From NCBI GenBank assembly GCA_039030555.1, contig JBCCDY010000006.1:186001-250000 (forward strand): 64,000 bases of DNA, read 5' to 3'. The notes under the pieces were generated by a model. The model did no database searches. It was not told where the DNA came from and saw only the letters and a program-made list of their open reading frames with translations. Of this stretch, positions 24,868-33,324 are shown piece after piece (within the stretch, counting starts at the first letter, position 1; each line of letters starts with the position of its first letter). The translations under genes and the position numbers were made by a program. Origin of the DNA: JBCCDY01 sp039030555. GTDB lineage: Bacteria > Bacteroidota > Bacteroidia > Cytophagales > Cyclobacteriaceae.

Positions 24868-27756
24868 TCAATCCAGTGTTGTAGTGTTGGCCGGATCTTC
24901 TTTGGAAGTCCGGCCTTTGTTTTTTGAAGATATTTTTATTCTATCAGGGTTCCAGTCGAACATAAACTTTCTCAAAATACGTTCCACAGGAAGAATTGAA
25001 AAAGCAATTGTAGCCTCTATGAAAAAATCTAGCACCGGAGAACTTTTCAGATTCATTTTGGACTCTACCAAGGTTTCGATGAACTCCAAAATCAGTATGA
25101 GTGTAAAGAAGGTTAATACTCTTGAGAATACTGTATGACGAGATTTTATCCTGTTCAAGCGGAATGATAAAATGAGTAACGATCCAAAAAATATGATCTC
25201 GAGTAAGTAAAACCACCACCTTTGCCATACCGGAGGAACCACTTTGAAATAATAAGGCCCTCCATCTACCACCTGACCAAAAGTATTGCGGCTGCGAACA
25301 CTCAGTTCATATTTACCGGGAGGTAAATAATGAAATGAAAGCTGATTATTTGGTGACCATGCCGACCATTCCTTATTCAAACCTTTGAGTTGGTATTGAT
25401 ATTGAATCTCAGTAGTACCCAAGTATTCCGGCTGTGCTAACTCAAAAATAATATGACTATTCTCCTGTTGGATTTCGAGATCCACACTACTCAAACTTTC
25501 ACCCGCCTGGTTTTTCACCTTCCTCAAAAAGATTTTATTATTCGTCAGAAAATCAGATACCTCACTTATATCTAATAAATACAATTCATCATCCCCTGTA
25601 ATTATCCAAAGTTTAGTATCGTCTGACGAATACTCTAAGTGTGTTATGTGCGGGAATAGACTCAAATATTCTAAAACAGATTGGTCTATTTTAGAATTGA
25701 CCATCTTCCAACCGGAGTCATCCCTAATCCATAGCATATCGTTCTGGTTTGATATTACTTTCCTAGGATTTAGAAAACGTTTTGACTGAATAGAATCATA
25801 AATCAGCTGTGATTGCAAGGAGTCATATTTGAAAGTACCCGCTTTGTTAAAAAAGAAAGGTTCTTCAAAATTAAGGATGTAAATAGGGTCGTAGCTTTTG
25901 TTTTGAACACTGAGGGTTTGAATTGAAGGCTTTTGCAAACCTAGATTGCTTATCTTGAAAACTTCGTTCAATCCCGTCATCCACAAATTTCCATCTTTAT
26001 CTTCTTTCAAACGATAGATTTCCTCTGAGAAATAAGGTAGTGGACTATACTCTGTCCAGACTTCATCAACCAGTGAGAGGGAAATAATTTGATTTTCTGC
26101 TGTTGGGATTAGCAATTCATCAAGAGAAGATGAATGATATACATAACGCCCTACAGCATCACTAATCAAAACAGCTGACGTATCCTGAATTTCATAAATA
26201 CCTGTATTCGTATTTACAATCAAATGGTCTCTATATTCAATCATTTGATAGCTTTTGGAATATAGACCTTCTACTTTCTTATATTCATAATTAACCGAGA
26301 TCAGCTCTCGAAATACTTTCCTCTTGTATTTTTTCCTTGGCGCATTGCTTTCTTTTTCATCTTTTTTCCCTCCGAAAATAGCTCCTAGAAAGCCTTTTTT
26401 TTCATCGCTAAGCTCTACCGTATCTTTCCGCTCATTATCTTCCTTTTTCAGAAATCCGAAAAATCCTTTATTATCATTTTCTTCTTTTTTAGCTTCTGTC
26501 TTCTCTTTTTTTGATCTTTTTAAAAAACCAAAAAATCCATTTTTCTTATTCGTAGCTTGTTTTCTACGTTCTTGTTGGGGTTCGCTGATCGCAGGCTTAG
26601 ATACTGGCGAAAGTTCATTTTCCTCAACGACTTTATCCTCTACATAGTAAACCGTTTCTTTATAATTTCTAATCTCTTCGAGAAAGTACACCCCAATACT
26701 TGTTGATAAATAGATCTTATCGTTAAAGTTTGTAACCGATAAGGGCTTACCTTCTAATCCCGGGTAGTGAGCAAAACTTTTTACTGGTAAATTGTGGGCT
26801 ATTCTGGAAAAACCAAACTCATGCGCAACCCATAATCCTCCATCGGTATCTTCCGACATGATGTTGATCTCGTTATCAGGAAGACCAGTGAAATAATTGG
26901 AATGGCTTAGAATTTCACCAGTGTAAGGGTCAATGAATAAACACCCATCCGTTTTAGTACCAACAGCAAGTTTGTTTTCGGAAAGCCATATTCCGTTTGC
27001 AATGTTTAGACCTAGTATCTCAAGGTCTTTATATAACAAATTGATCTTTTGAAACTTTTCATCCTTTAAGAAAAAGAGATTATTCTCCGTTGTGCCAATA
27101 AGGTATTTTGAAGAATCATTACTGCTTTGTTCAGCAAAAATCACAAGACCACCGTCAGGGATTATTAATCTGGAATTAACTAAAGAATCGCCCTCAATCT
27201 TTTTTATTCCGGATAAGGCTTCGTCTACGAAAACTTTCTCCCCTATAGAAAATATATTATAGAATATACTTTCTTCAGGAAGACTGAGCTCGTATTTCAG
27301 TTCATCCGCCAATGGATCATATACAAAAACGTAACTTTCGTTAGCCGCATAGATGTATCCGTTAAAATATTCAAGCAGGCTTATGTCCTCACTGTAATCC
27401 TTTTCGAGTATTGGCTTATATGCATACTTACCAGAGTCTTGTAGTATAAGCTTCCCAAAACCTGTTCTGGAACCTATAAAAAGATTATTCTCATCGTCGA
27501 AAATTATAGCTAAGGCAGAAGAAGGGGTTTCAATAAGTTCCCATACTTTTCCATCGAAGCGGACGATACCATCATGATTAGCTACGTGCAACAATCCTTT
27601 GGAATCAAAATCCAAATCGTAGTTCCTGTAGTCTATCCTGGCTGGGTCAGGATTGAAATTATTTAGAATATACTCTCCTTCTTGTCCTTTAAGATGATTA
27701 ACGAATAGAAAACATATAGAGCAGGCAAAAAGTAGAAGCTTTAGTGTTTTATACAT
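24868..27756 (-). CDS. Beta-propeller / Y_Y_Y sensor-like membrane protein without kinase domain
   Basis: The 962-residue protein has a signal peptide, two-component-regulator-type propeller blades (LDFDSKGLLHVANHDGIVRFDG, INIMSEDTDGGLWVAHEFGFSRI, LKEDKDGNLWMTGLNEVFKIS), a Y_Y_Y domain (YQYQLKGLNKEWSAWSP, LPPGKYELSVRSRN, about residues 775-850), then a membrane span and three further hydrophobic segments. Hybrid sensors of this type normally continue into a histidine kinase or DNA-binding domain; here the protein stops with a short basic cytoplasmic tail. A lysine-rich insert with three GFFGFLK-like repeats occupies about residues 395-480. Confidence 0.85.
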   Translation of the reverse strand: MYKTLKLLLFACSICFLFVNHLKGQEGEYILNNFNPDPARIDYRNYDLDFDSKGLLHVANHDGIVRFDGKVWELIETPSSALAIIFDDENNLFIGSRTGFGKLILQDSGKYAYKPILEKDYSEDISLLEYFNGYIYAANESYVFVYDPLADELKYELSLPEESIFYNIFSIGEKVFVDEALSGIKKIEGDSLVNSRLIIPDGGLVIFAEQSSNDSSKYLIGTTENNLFFLKDEKFQKINLLYKDLEILGLNIANGIWLSENKLAVGTKTDGCLFIDPYTGEILSHSNYFTGLPDNEINIMSEDTDGGLWVAHEFGFSRIAHNLPVKSFAHYPGLEGKPLSVTNFNDKIYLSTSIGVYFLEEIRNYKETVYYVEDKVVEENELSPVSKPAISEPQQERRKQATNKKNGFFGFLKRSKKEKTEAKKEENDNKGFFGFLKKEDNERKDTVELSDEKKGFLGAIFGGKKDEKESNAPRKKYKRKVFRELISVNYEYKKVEGLYSKSYQMIEYRDHLIVNTNTGIYEIQDTSAVLISDAVGRYVYHSSSLDELLIPTAENQIISLSLVDEVWTEYSPLPYFSEEIYRLKEDKDGNLWMTGLNEVFKISNLGLQKPSIQTLSVQNKSYDPIYILNFEEPFFFNKAGTFKYDSLQSQLIYDSIQSKRFLNPRKVISNQNDMLWIRDDSGWKMVNSKIDQSVLEYLSLFPHITHLEYSSDDTKLWIITGDDELYLLDISEVSDFLTNNKIFLRKVKNQAGESLSSVDLEIQQENSHIIFELAQPEYLGTTEIQYQYQLKGLNKEWSAWSPNNQLSFHYLPPGKYELSVRSRNTFGQVVDGGPYYFKVVPPVWQRWWFYLLEIIFFGSLLILSFRLNRIKSRHTVFSRVLTFFTLILILEFIETLVESKMNLKSSPVLDFFIEATIAFSILPVERILRKFMFDWNPDRIKISSKNKGRTSKEDPANTTTLD
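24889..24925 (+). terminator. Strong intrinsic terminator for the 23963-24856 gene
   Basis: GGCCGGA / TCCGGCC (7 bp) with an inner CTTC/GAAG stem and a TTTG loop is followed by TTTGTTTTTT. It lies within the last codons of the opposite-strand gene (24868-27756). A second small palindrome (GATTGAT / ATCAATC, 24855-24873) precedes it. Confidence 0.8.
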
Positions 27757-27794
27757 ATATCGTGTATACGAGCAACAGGATTAAAATGAGTTCC

Positions 27795-27802
27795 TATTTT
27801 TG
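27795..27802 (+). promoter_or_regulatory. Candidate -7 element for trmB
   Basis: TATTTTTG matches TAnnTTTG and would place the transcript start near 27809. This fits a trmB start at the TTG at 27822 and excludes the upstream ATGs at 27744 and 27786. Confidence 0.35.
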
Positions 27803-27821
27803 TGTCGAAAATAGAATTATT

Positions 27822-28487
27822 TTGAGACAAAAGCTTAGACGGTTCACTGATATTAGTGAGCGTGATAATGTAATTGAGCAGGGAAAGAAGATGTTTAATA
27901 GCATCAAAGGTAAGTGGAATTTAGATTATTTTAAGAATAATGGCCCTATTTACTTGGAATTAGCATGTGGAAGAGGGGAATATACTGTGGGTATGGCCAG
28001 ATTTTTTCCTGAGAAGAATTATATAGGAGTTGACCTGAAAGGAGATAGAATCTGGAAAGGTAGCAGTCAGGCTGTAGAGGAAAATTTAAAAAACGTTGCT
28101 TTCTTAAGAGCAGATATACGCGATCTAAATAGTTTCTTTACGCTAGATGAAGTTCAGGAAATATGGGTTTTATTTCCAGATCCAAGACCAAAGCTTAGTG
28201 ACGAGAGACGGCGTATCATGAACAATCGATTTCTAGATATCTACAAGAACATACTTGAACCTGATGGGGCAGTAAAATTAAAAACTGATAACTCTGGCTT
28301 CTTCGAATATTCTTTAGAGGTATTAGAACGAAGAAATGATATTAAGAACTTAGTTTTTACACACGATCTTTATCATTCGGAACTCAAAGACGAGCATTTT
28401 GGGTTAGAGACACGATATGAACGTAAATTTAGAGCGCTGGGAAACGATATCAAATATTTAAAATTTCAATTTACAACATGTGTCTGA
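27822..28487 (+). CDS. trmB: tRNA (guanine46-N7)-methyltransferase
   Basis: TrmB methylates N7 of G46 in the tRNA variable loop using S-adenosylmethionine. The sequence shows LELACGRGEYTVGMA (SAM site), NYIGVDLKGDRIWKGS, FLRADIRDL, the IWVLFPDPRPK motif and LKTDNSGFFEYSL. Homologues begin close to the KLRRF segment, which follows a TTG codon at 27822; the frame stays open upstream to an ATG at 27744, but that would overlap the start of the divergent gene. I therefore prefer 27822. It is followed by the NRDE gene with a 10-base overlap. Confidence 0.9.
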   Translation: MRQKLRRFTDISERDNVIEQGKKMFNSIKGKWNLDYFKNNGPIYLELACGRGEYTVGMARFFPEKNYIGVDLKGDRIWKGSSQAVEENLKNVAFLRADIRDLNSFFTLDEVQEIWVLFPDPRPKLSDERRRIMNNRFLDIYKNILEPDGAVKLKTDNSGFFEYSLEVLERRNDIKNLVFTHDLYHSELKDEHFGLETRYERKFRALGNDIKYLKFQFTTCV

Positions 28488-29266
28488 TCATTTTTGCCTG
28501 GAAAAAACATGAAGATTATAAACTTGTCCTAACTGCAAATCGGGACGAATTTTACGATAGGCCTTCGGAAAGAATCCATTTTTGGAAGGAACACCCTGAA
28601 ATATTAGCAGGTAAAGACCTAAAAGAAGGAGGTACATGGATGGGTGTAACCAAAGGAGGTCGATTTGCTGCCCTAACCAACTATAGAGACCCTAAAAACA
28701 TTAAAGAAAAAGCTCCTACGCGCGGAAATTTAGTGTTAGATTTTTTGAAGGGTACACAAACTCCTAAACATTATTTATCTTCTTTACAATACCGTGCGGA
28801 TGATTACAATGGCTTCAATCTCCTTGCTGGTGACGGTGAGGACTTATACTATTATTCGAATTACGCTATCGATGTTCAAAAAATTGAACCTGGGGTATAC
28901 GGATTGAGCAACAGTTTAATTGATGGCCCATGGCCCAAAGTTGAGATGGGTAAAAAGCGGTTAGAGTCTAGTATCCACAAGAAAGAGCCAAATAAGGATG
29001 AATTATTTGATCACCTGTTCGACCCTAAAATCTATTCGGACGATGAGCTTCCTGATACGGGTATTCCTCTCGAATGGGAAAGGGCCGTTTCGGCGATGCA
29101 CATCAACAAAGAAAACCATTATGGTACCGTAAATTCTACGGTATTATTGTGGAATTCAAATGATGAGATTTCCTATATGGAACGAAAGCACGAGGCTGAA
29201 AGCAAAAACCTTAATGAAATCAAAAAAGAGTTTAAGGTTATGGAACCTTCAAATACTCTTTCATAG
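28478..29266 (+). CDS. NRDE family protein (TANGO2-like)
   Basis: The 262-residue protein starts MCLIIFAWK and carries the name-giving ANRDEFY motif, then AGKDLKEGGTWMGVTKGGRFAALTNYRDP, and later YGLSNSLIDGPWPKV and GTVNSTVLL. This is the NRDE/TANGO2 family, with a conserved Cys2 suggesting an N-terminal-nucleophile-like fold; a role in haem or lipid trafficking has been proposed for eukaryotic members. It overlaps trmB by 10 bases and its 3' end overlaps the convergent ABM gene by 29 bases. Confidence 0.92.
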   Translation: MCLIIFAWKKHEDYKLVLTANRDEFYDRPSERIHFWKEHPEILAGKDLKEGGTWMGVTKGGRFAALTNYRDPKNIKEKAPTRGNLVLDFLKGTQTPKHYLSSLQYRADDYNGFNLLAGDGEDLYYYSNYAIDVQKIEPGVYGLSNSLIDGPWPKVEMGKKRLESSIHKKEPNKDELFDHLFDPKIYSDDELPDTGIPLEWERAVSAMHINKENHYGTVNSTVLLWNSNDEISYMERKHEAESKNLNEIKKEFKVMEPSNTLS

Positions 29267-29534
29267 AAAAAGCAACTGGTTTATCTGAAAAAAGCGCTTT
29301 AGTATCTTTCCATACACTTTTGAATAGCTCTGAGTTTCTATAATCATTTAGATTGGATTGATGATCCCAATGGCTATAAGTGATGAAAACATTAGACTTA
29401 TTATAATCCTGCATCAAAGTAAGGTGGTTGCAACCTTCGAATGACCTTATTTTATTCTTTGAGCCTTCAAACACTTTCAAAAAATCATCCGTAGCATCTT
29501 CACGAAAAGTCATCCTTACTATTCTTACGAGCAT
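29238..29534 (-). CDS. Antibiotic biosynthesis monooxygenase (ABM) domain protein
   Basis: A single-domain 98-residue protein: LVRIVRMTFREDATDDFLKVF at the start, FEGCNHLTLMQD in the middle and YSHWDHQSNLNDYRNSELFKSVW near the end, the usual pattern of dimeric ABM-fold (ferredoxin-like) proteins. Members include haem-degrading and quinol monooxygenases; nothing here fixes the substrate. It lies 5 bases upstream of, in fact downstream in transcription from, the PorE-like gene end and may belong to its transcript. Confidence 0.85.
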   Translation of the reverse strand: MLVRIVRMTFREDATDDFLKVFEGSKNKIRSFEGCNHLTLMQDYNKSNVFITYSHWDHQSNLNDYRNSELFKSVWKDTKALFSDKPVAFSMKEYLKVP

Positions 29535-29539
29535 TTATA

Positions 29540-31867
29540 TCAGATTTCGTTTAAATCCACTAGCCTAATTTCTACTTTCTGACTTTCTTCTGAGCTTCCT
29601 GTTGCCCCGGTTGTCCCATAGCCCTTAGCAACTATTCTTCTTCTTACGATACCTTTAAAGTTGAAGTAATCTAATACTTCTCCAGCTCGCTCATTTGAAA
29701 GCTTTCTATTATAATCTTCGTCTCCAATTTTTGAAGCATAGCCTGAAATTTCAACACCCAATACCTCATGTTTTTTGAGAGCATCCAAAACTGTATTAAG
29801 ATCACTATGGTATTTTTCCTTTAATTCACTTTTACCAGTTTCAAAATAAACGGTGTAAGTAGGCTCTAAAAGGCTTTTGTTATAGTCAACTTTATAGTCG
29901 TCCTTCCCACTTTTTCTCTTTTCGTGTTCTTCAGTGACCTTTAATGTAGGGAGACTAAATATTGTTCTACCCTCAATAACTCTTTTTTCCAGCTTATCTT
30001 CCGTGCTTTCATCGTAATAATAAGTTCTTGAAGCCAATTCCTGAGTAGCATTTTCAGAATCGAAATCAACATCTTCAATCGGATTCACGGTAAACATTAA
30101 GTCAAGAAGATAATTGTAGGCAGTAGTATCTTCCGCCGCTATGATTTGATCCATGATATCATAAAGATCAACGCTGTCATTTTGTACCAGCATAGCGTCG
30201 TTTGCTACTCTTGGATTTTGAGTTTGCGCCTGAGTATCATAGAAGGCATTTTTTACCGTCACTTCCTGACCGACCACAACATCGAATTGTTTTATGGGTT
30301 TTAGTTCAATTTGCTGAAATAGCTCATAAAAATACGTCTGGTTAGGAATGTTGATGTTAAGCGTATAAGGCATATATCCTTCTGATTCAATAATCATATC
30401 ATAATTTTTACCCGGAGGAAATATGATTAAATAGTTTCCAGTTGCTGGATCAGGATTATATACATAGTCTATTTTTTCATCTGATTCTTTATCGACAACA
30501 AGAATTTTAGTTGGAACAGGCTGTAAGGTTTCTCCCGCTAATATTTTCCCTTTAACAAGCGTTAGCGGAATGTTTAATTCTTCTTCTGGTAATGTGAGCG
30601 AGTAAATATCTTGTCCTCCCAAACCTCCTTTACGATCAGATGAGAAAAACCCACGTTTAGCATCGGCGGTTAGGGTAAAATAATTATCATCAGTAGTCGT
30701 ATTAATAGGATAGCCCATATTGATAGGTTCAGACCACTTTTCACCTAACAACACCGTTTTAAAAATATCACGCCCACCCATGGAGTTATGTCCTTCCGAA
30801 GTAAAAAAAAGCGTTTTACCATCCGGATGAATAAATGGTGCGTCGTCATCATATTTTGTATTTACTTCCTTACCCAGGTTTTTAGGTTCATCCCAACTAC
30901 CATTTGATAATTTATTCGATCTGTAAATATCAGTTCCTCCATAAGTACCCGGCCTGTTACTAGCGAAATAAATGGTTTTTCCATCTGGAGTAATACTGGC
31001 AGTACTTTCTAGAAATCTTGAATTAATTGGTGATCCTATTGGTGCCGGATCGCTCCATGAATCACCTGAAGACCGATCAATCGTATATAAATTTCCCGTA
31101 TTATCAGCTCCACCTATAAAGATGATCATATTCTGCCCATCTGCAGAAATACCTGCCGTACCCACATTGAATTGCGTTCTTACAGGTACTTTTTCAGGGT
31201 CACTCCACTGCCCTGAATTTGATTTATAGGATATATAGATTTCTTCTATGAATTCCGGTCCCGACCGATCTGTATTTGGTCTAAGCGCTGTAAAAGCCAT
31301 CACACTCTCATCTGTAGAAACAACAGGATTATATTCTGTATACTCGGAAGAGATGGGTGTTTCAATCCGCTCAATATCCATTTGTCTAGACTGACTAATT
31401 AACATCAATGCATTGCGACAAATTTCAATCTCCCGATCTACTTCTTTTATCTTTTTTGTGTCGTAAGACTCTATTCCTTTTTTGTAATCTTCATAAGATT
31501 TGAGGGCAGGGTTTATATCATTATTCATGTGATAAACTTTACCCAGGTAAAAAAGGACTCTTTCTGGAACCTGGTCCGATTTTGAAGCAGATGCTTTCTC
31601 TAAGTAAGGAATCGCTTTGATCTTTTCATTGACCTCTTGCTGGCTATAAAAACTTACACCAAGATTATAAAATGTAAGTGGATCGTTTGCACCAAGGTCA
31701 ACGGCTTCCTTATAATTCGTAATAGCTTCAGCATAATTCCTGATCTTAAAAAAACGATCTCCACGCTCTATTAACTTTTTAGCCTCGCCCGATACTTGCG
31801 CAATCGTACAATTAGAAATGATAATCAGATTAAAGGCCAAGCCCAGAACTAGATGTGAGATTCTCAT
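29540..31867 (-). CDS. PorE-like TPR / PD40 propeller / OmpA family protein
   Basis: The 775-residue protein has a signal peptide, TPR units (LIERGDRFFKIRNYAEAITNYKEA; FYNLGVSFYSQQEV), a WD40-like PD40 propeller (SITPDGKTIYFASNRPGTYGG, FIHPDGKTLFFTSEGHNSMGG, DAKRGFFSSDRKGGLGGQDIY), a carboxypeptidase-regulatory-like domain (LVKGKILAGETLQPVPTKI) and a C-terminal OmpA domain (FETGKSELKEKY, EISGYASKIGDEDYNRKLSNERA) that binds peptidoglycan. This order is that of PorE, a T9SS component of Porphyromonas gingivalis, so a role in anchoring the T9SS machinery to the cell wall is plausible, though Bacteroidota carry several such paralogues. Confidence 0.85.
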   Translation of the reverse strand: MRISHLVLGLAFNLIIISNCTIAQVSGEAKKLIERGDRFFKIRNYAEAITNYKEAVDLGANDPLTFYNLGVSFYSQQEVNEKIKAIPYLEKASASKSDQVPERVLFYLGKVYHMNNDINPALKSYEDYKKGIESYDTKKIKEVDREIEICRNALMLISQSRQMDIERIETPISSEYTEYNPVVSTDESVMAFTALRPNTDRSGPEFIEEIYISYKSNSGQWSDPEKVPVRTQFNVGTAGISADGQNMIIFIGGADNTGNLYTIDRSSGDSWSDPAPIGSPINSRFLESTASITPDGKTIYFASNRPGTYGGTDIYRSNKLSNGSWDEPKNLGKEVNTKYDDDAPFIHPDGKTLFFTSEGHNSMGGRDIFKTVLLGEKWSEPINMGYPINTTTDDNYFTLTADAKRGFFSSDRKGGLGGQDIYSLTLPEEELNIPLTLVKGKILAGETLQPVPTKILVVDKESDEKIDYVYNPDPATGNYLIIFPPGKNYDMIIESEGYMPYTLNINIPNQTYFYELFQQIELKPIKQFDVVVGQEVTVKNAFYDTQAQTQNPRVANDAMLVQNDSVDLYDIMDQIIAAEDTTAYNYLLDLMFTVNPIEDVDFDSENATQELASRTYYYDESTEDKLEKRVIEGRTIFSLPTLKVTEEHEKRKSGKDDYKVDYNKSLLEPTYTVYFETGKSELKEKYHSDLNTVLDALKKHEVLGVEISGYASKIGDEDYNRKLSNERAGEVLDYFNFKGIVRRRIVAKGYGTTGATGSSEESQKVEIRLVDLNEI

Positions 31868-31888
31868 ACTGTTAGATTATTAGGGAAA

Positions 31889-31896
31889 CAAATATA
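31889..31896 (-). promoter_or_regulatory. Candidate -7 element for the PorE-like gene
   Basis: On the minus strand the bases read TATATTTG (TAnnTTTG), about 22 bases before the ATG. No clear -33 element. Confidence 0.35.
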
Positions 31897-31936
31897 AACA
31901 TTATAGGAAGAGCTTATTCTACCCAGGTAATAAACC

Positions 31937-33169
31937 TTACATCAGTGCCTTAATCCGTTCTTTTAACGGAGGGTGTGAGTAATTCAGGAATACATACCAG
32001 GGATGAGGCATCAGATTAGAAAGATTATCCTGGGAAAGTCTTTTCAAAGCTGAAATTAATGCCTTCCCGTTATAAGTTGTTTTGGCAAAATCATCCGCTT
32101 CATACTCATTTTTTCTACTCAGCATACTCATGAATATGCCCATAATCTGGGATAATGGGGAATACAAAATACCAAAGGCTAGTATGTTGAGGTGAAAACT
32201 GGTTTTGTCTGAACCCAAGGCGTAAGACACTTCAGAACTAAAAATCATTCTGGATAGGATAAAAAGTGTTAGGCCTGTTTGTAATACGGAAAGTACCATA
32301 GACCATGTAATGTGCTTCTTTTTATAATGACCTACTTCATGAGCTAAGACAGAAACGAGTTCCTCAGTGCTATGATTTTCAATCAAGGTGTCGTAGAGAA
32401 CAATCTTCTTTTTCTTCCCCATTCCGGAAAAGAAAGCATTGGATTTAGCCGATCTCTTACTACCATCAATCACGAAAATATTAGTCAGCGGAAAGTCTAC
32501 CTTTTTACTATAATCTTCAATAGCTGTTTTTAGCTCGCCGTCCTCTAATGGGGTAAGTTTATTAAAAAGCGGAAGGATAAGCGAAGTATAAAAAAGATTC
32601 ATCACAAGCATAAAAAGAGAGATCACAATCCAGAAGTAGATCCAAAAATCTTTTCCTAAATAGAGTATTAAGAACATTAAAATGGAAAGCAAAGCAGCTC
32701 CTAAAATCGCTGAGAGCACATATCCTTTGATCTTATCGACGAAAAAAGTTTTATATGTGGTTTTATTGAAGCCAAATTTTTCCTCAATGACGAAAGTACC
32801 ATACAGCTGAAACGGAATAGTTAAAATATCACTTGCAAAATAGATCAGACCGAAAAATGCTAGTGCTTGCGTTATTTCGTTATGGAAGTAAGTTCTTATC
32901 AGTAAGTCAATACTCCCAAACCATCCAAAATAAATAATCAGGAAAGTAGCTATGAAGCTTATACTGGAAGTCAGAAACGAAAACCGAGTGGTAGCTTCGT
33001 TATACTTAATTGACTTCTGATATTTCTCCTCTTCATATATACCCTCTAGCTCGTTAGGAAGAGGTTTCTTTTGATGTTTTAAATTGAGGTATTCCAGGAT
33101 CTCTCCTAGAAAAAAATCAAATGAAATGATGAAAAGTAGAATAATTAAGATGGTATCGGCTGAAAACAT
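31937..33169 (-). CDS. M48 family metallopeptidase (Ste24 / CAAX protease-like)
   Basis: The 410-residue integral membrane protease has the zinc motif HEVGH at residues 277-281 (LAHEVGHYKKKH), the third ligand region NEYEADDFA, and about seven membrane spans. The N-terminal spans and the FFVDKIKGY and GMGKKKKIVLYDTLIENH segments are those of the Ste24/CAAX prenyl-protease type 1 group. In bacteria it acts in membrane-protein quality control; prenylated substrates are not expected. It is flanked by PorE-like and PorP/SprF genes. Confidence 0.94.
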   Translation of the reverse strand: MFSADTILIILLFIISFDFFLGEILEYLNLKHQKKPLPNELEGIYEEEKYQKSIKYNEATTRFSFLTSSISFIATFLIIYFGWFGSIDLLIRTYFHNEITQALAFFGLIYFASDILTIPFQLYGTFVIEEKFGFNKTTYKTFFVDKIKGYVLSAILGAALLSILMFLILYLGKDFWIYFWIVISLFMLVMNLFYTSLILPLFNKLTPLEDGELKTAIEDYSKKVDFPLTNIFVIDGSKRSAKSNAFFSGMGKKKKIVLYDTLIENHSTEELVSVLAHEVGHYKKKHITWSMVLSVLQTGLTLFILSRMIFSSEVSYALGSDKTSFHLNILAFGILYSPLSQIMGIFMSMLSRKNEYEADDFAKTTYNGKALISALKRLSQDNLSNLMPHPWYVFLNYSHPPLKERIKALM

Positions 33170-33324
33170 TCGGTAAAAATAATAATGACAGGCTAATTAG
33201 GTAAATAATCTACACTTAGGTCAGTTTTCTCGCTGAGCACATAATAGCATTACCTATAGCTCTGAGCTTCTTTGAACAATATTGAGTTTTAAAAACTGAC
33301 GAAGTAAAACGATGGAGAATTTAC

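Noticed and set aside
26324..26647. 107-codon plus-strand frame rich in Phe and Ser
   Set aside because: It is the antisense of the Lys-rich insert of the propeller/Y_Y_Y protein; its composition is just the mirror of AAA/GAA codons.
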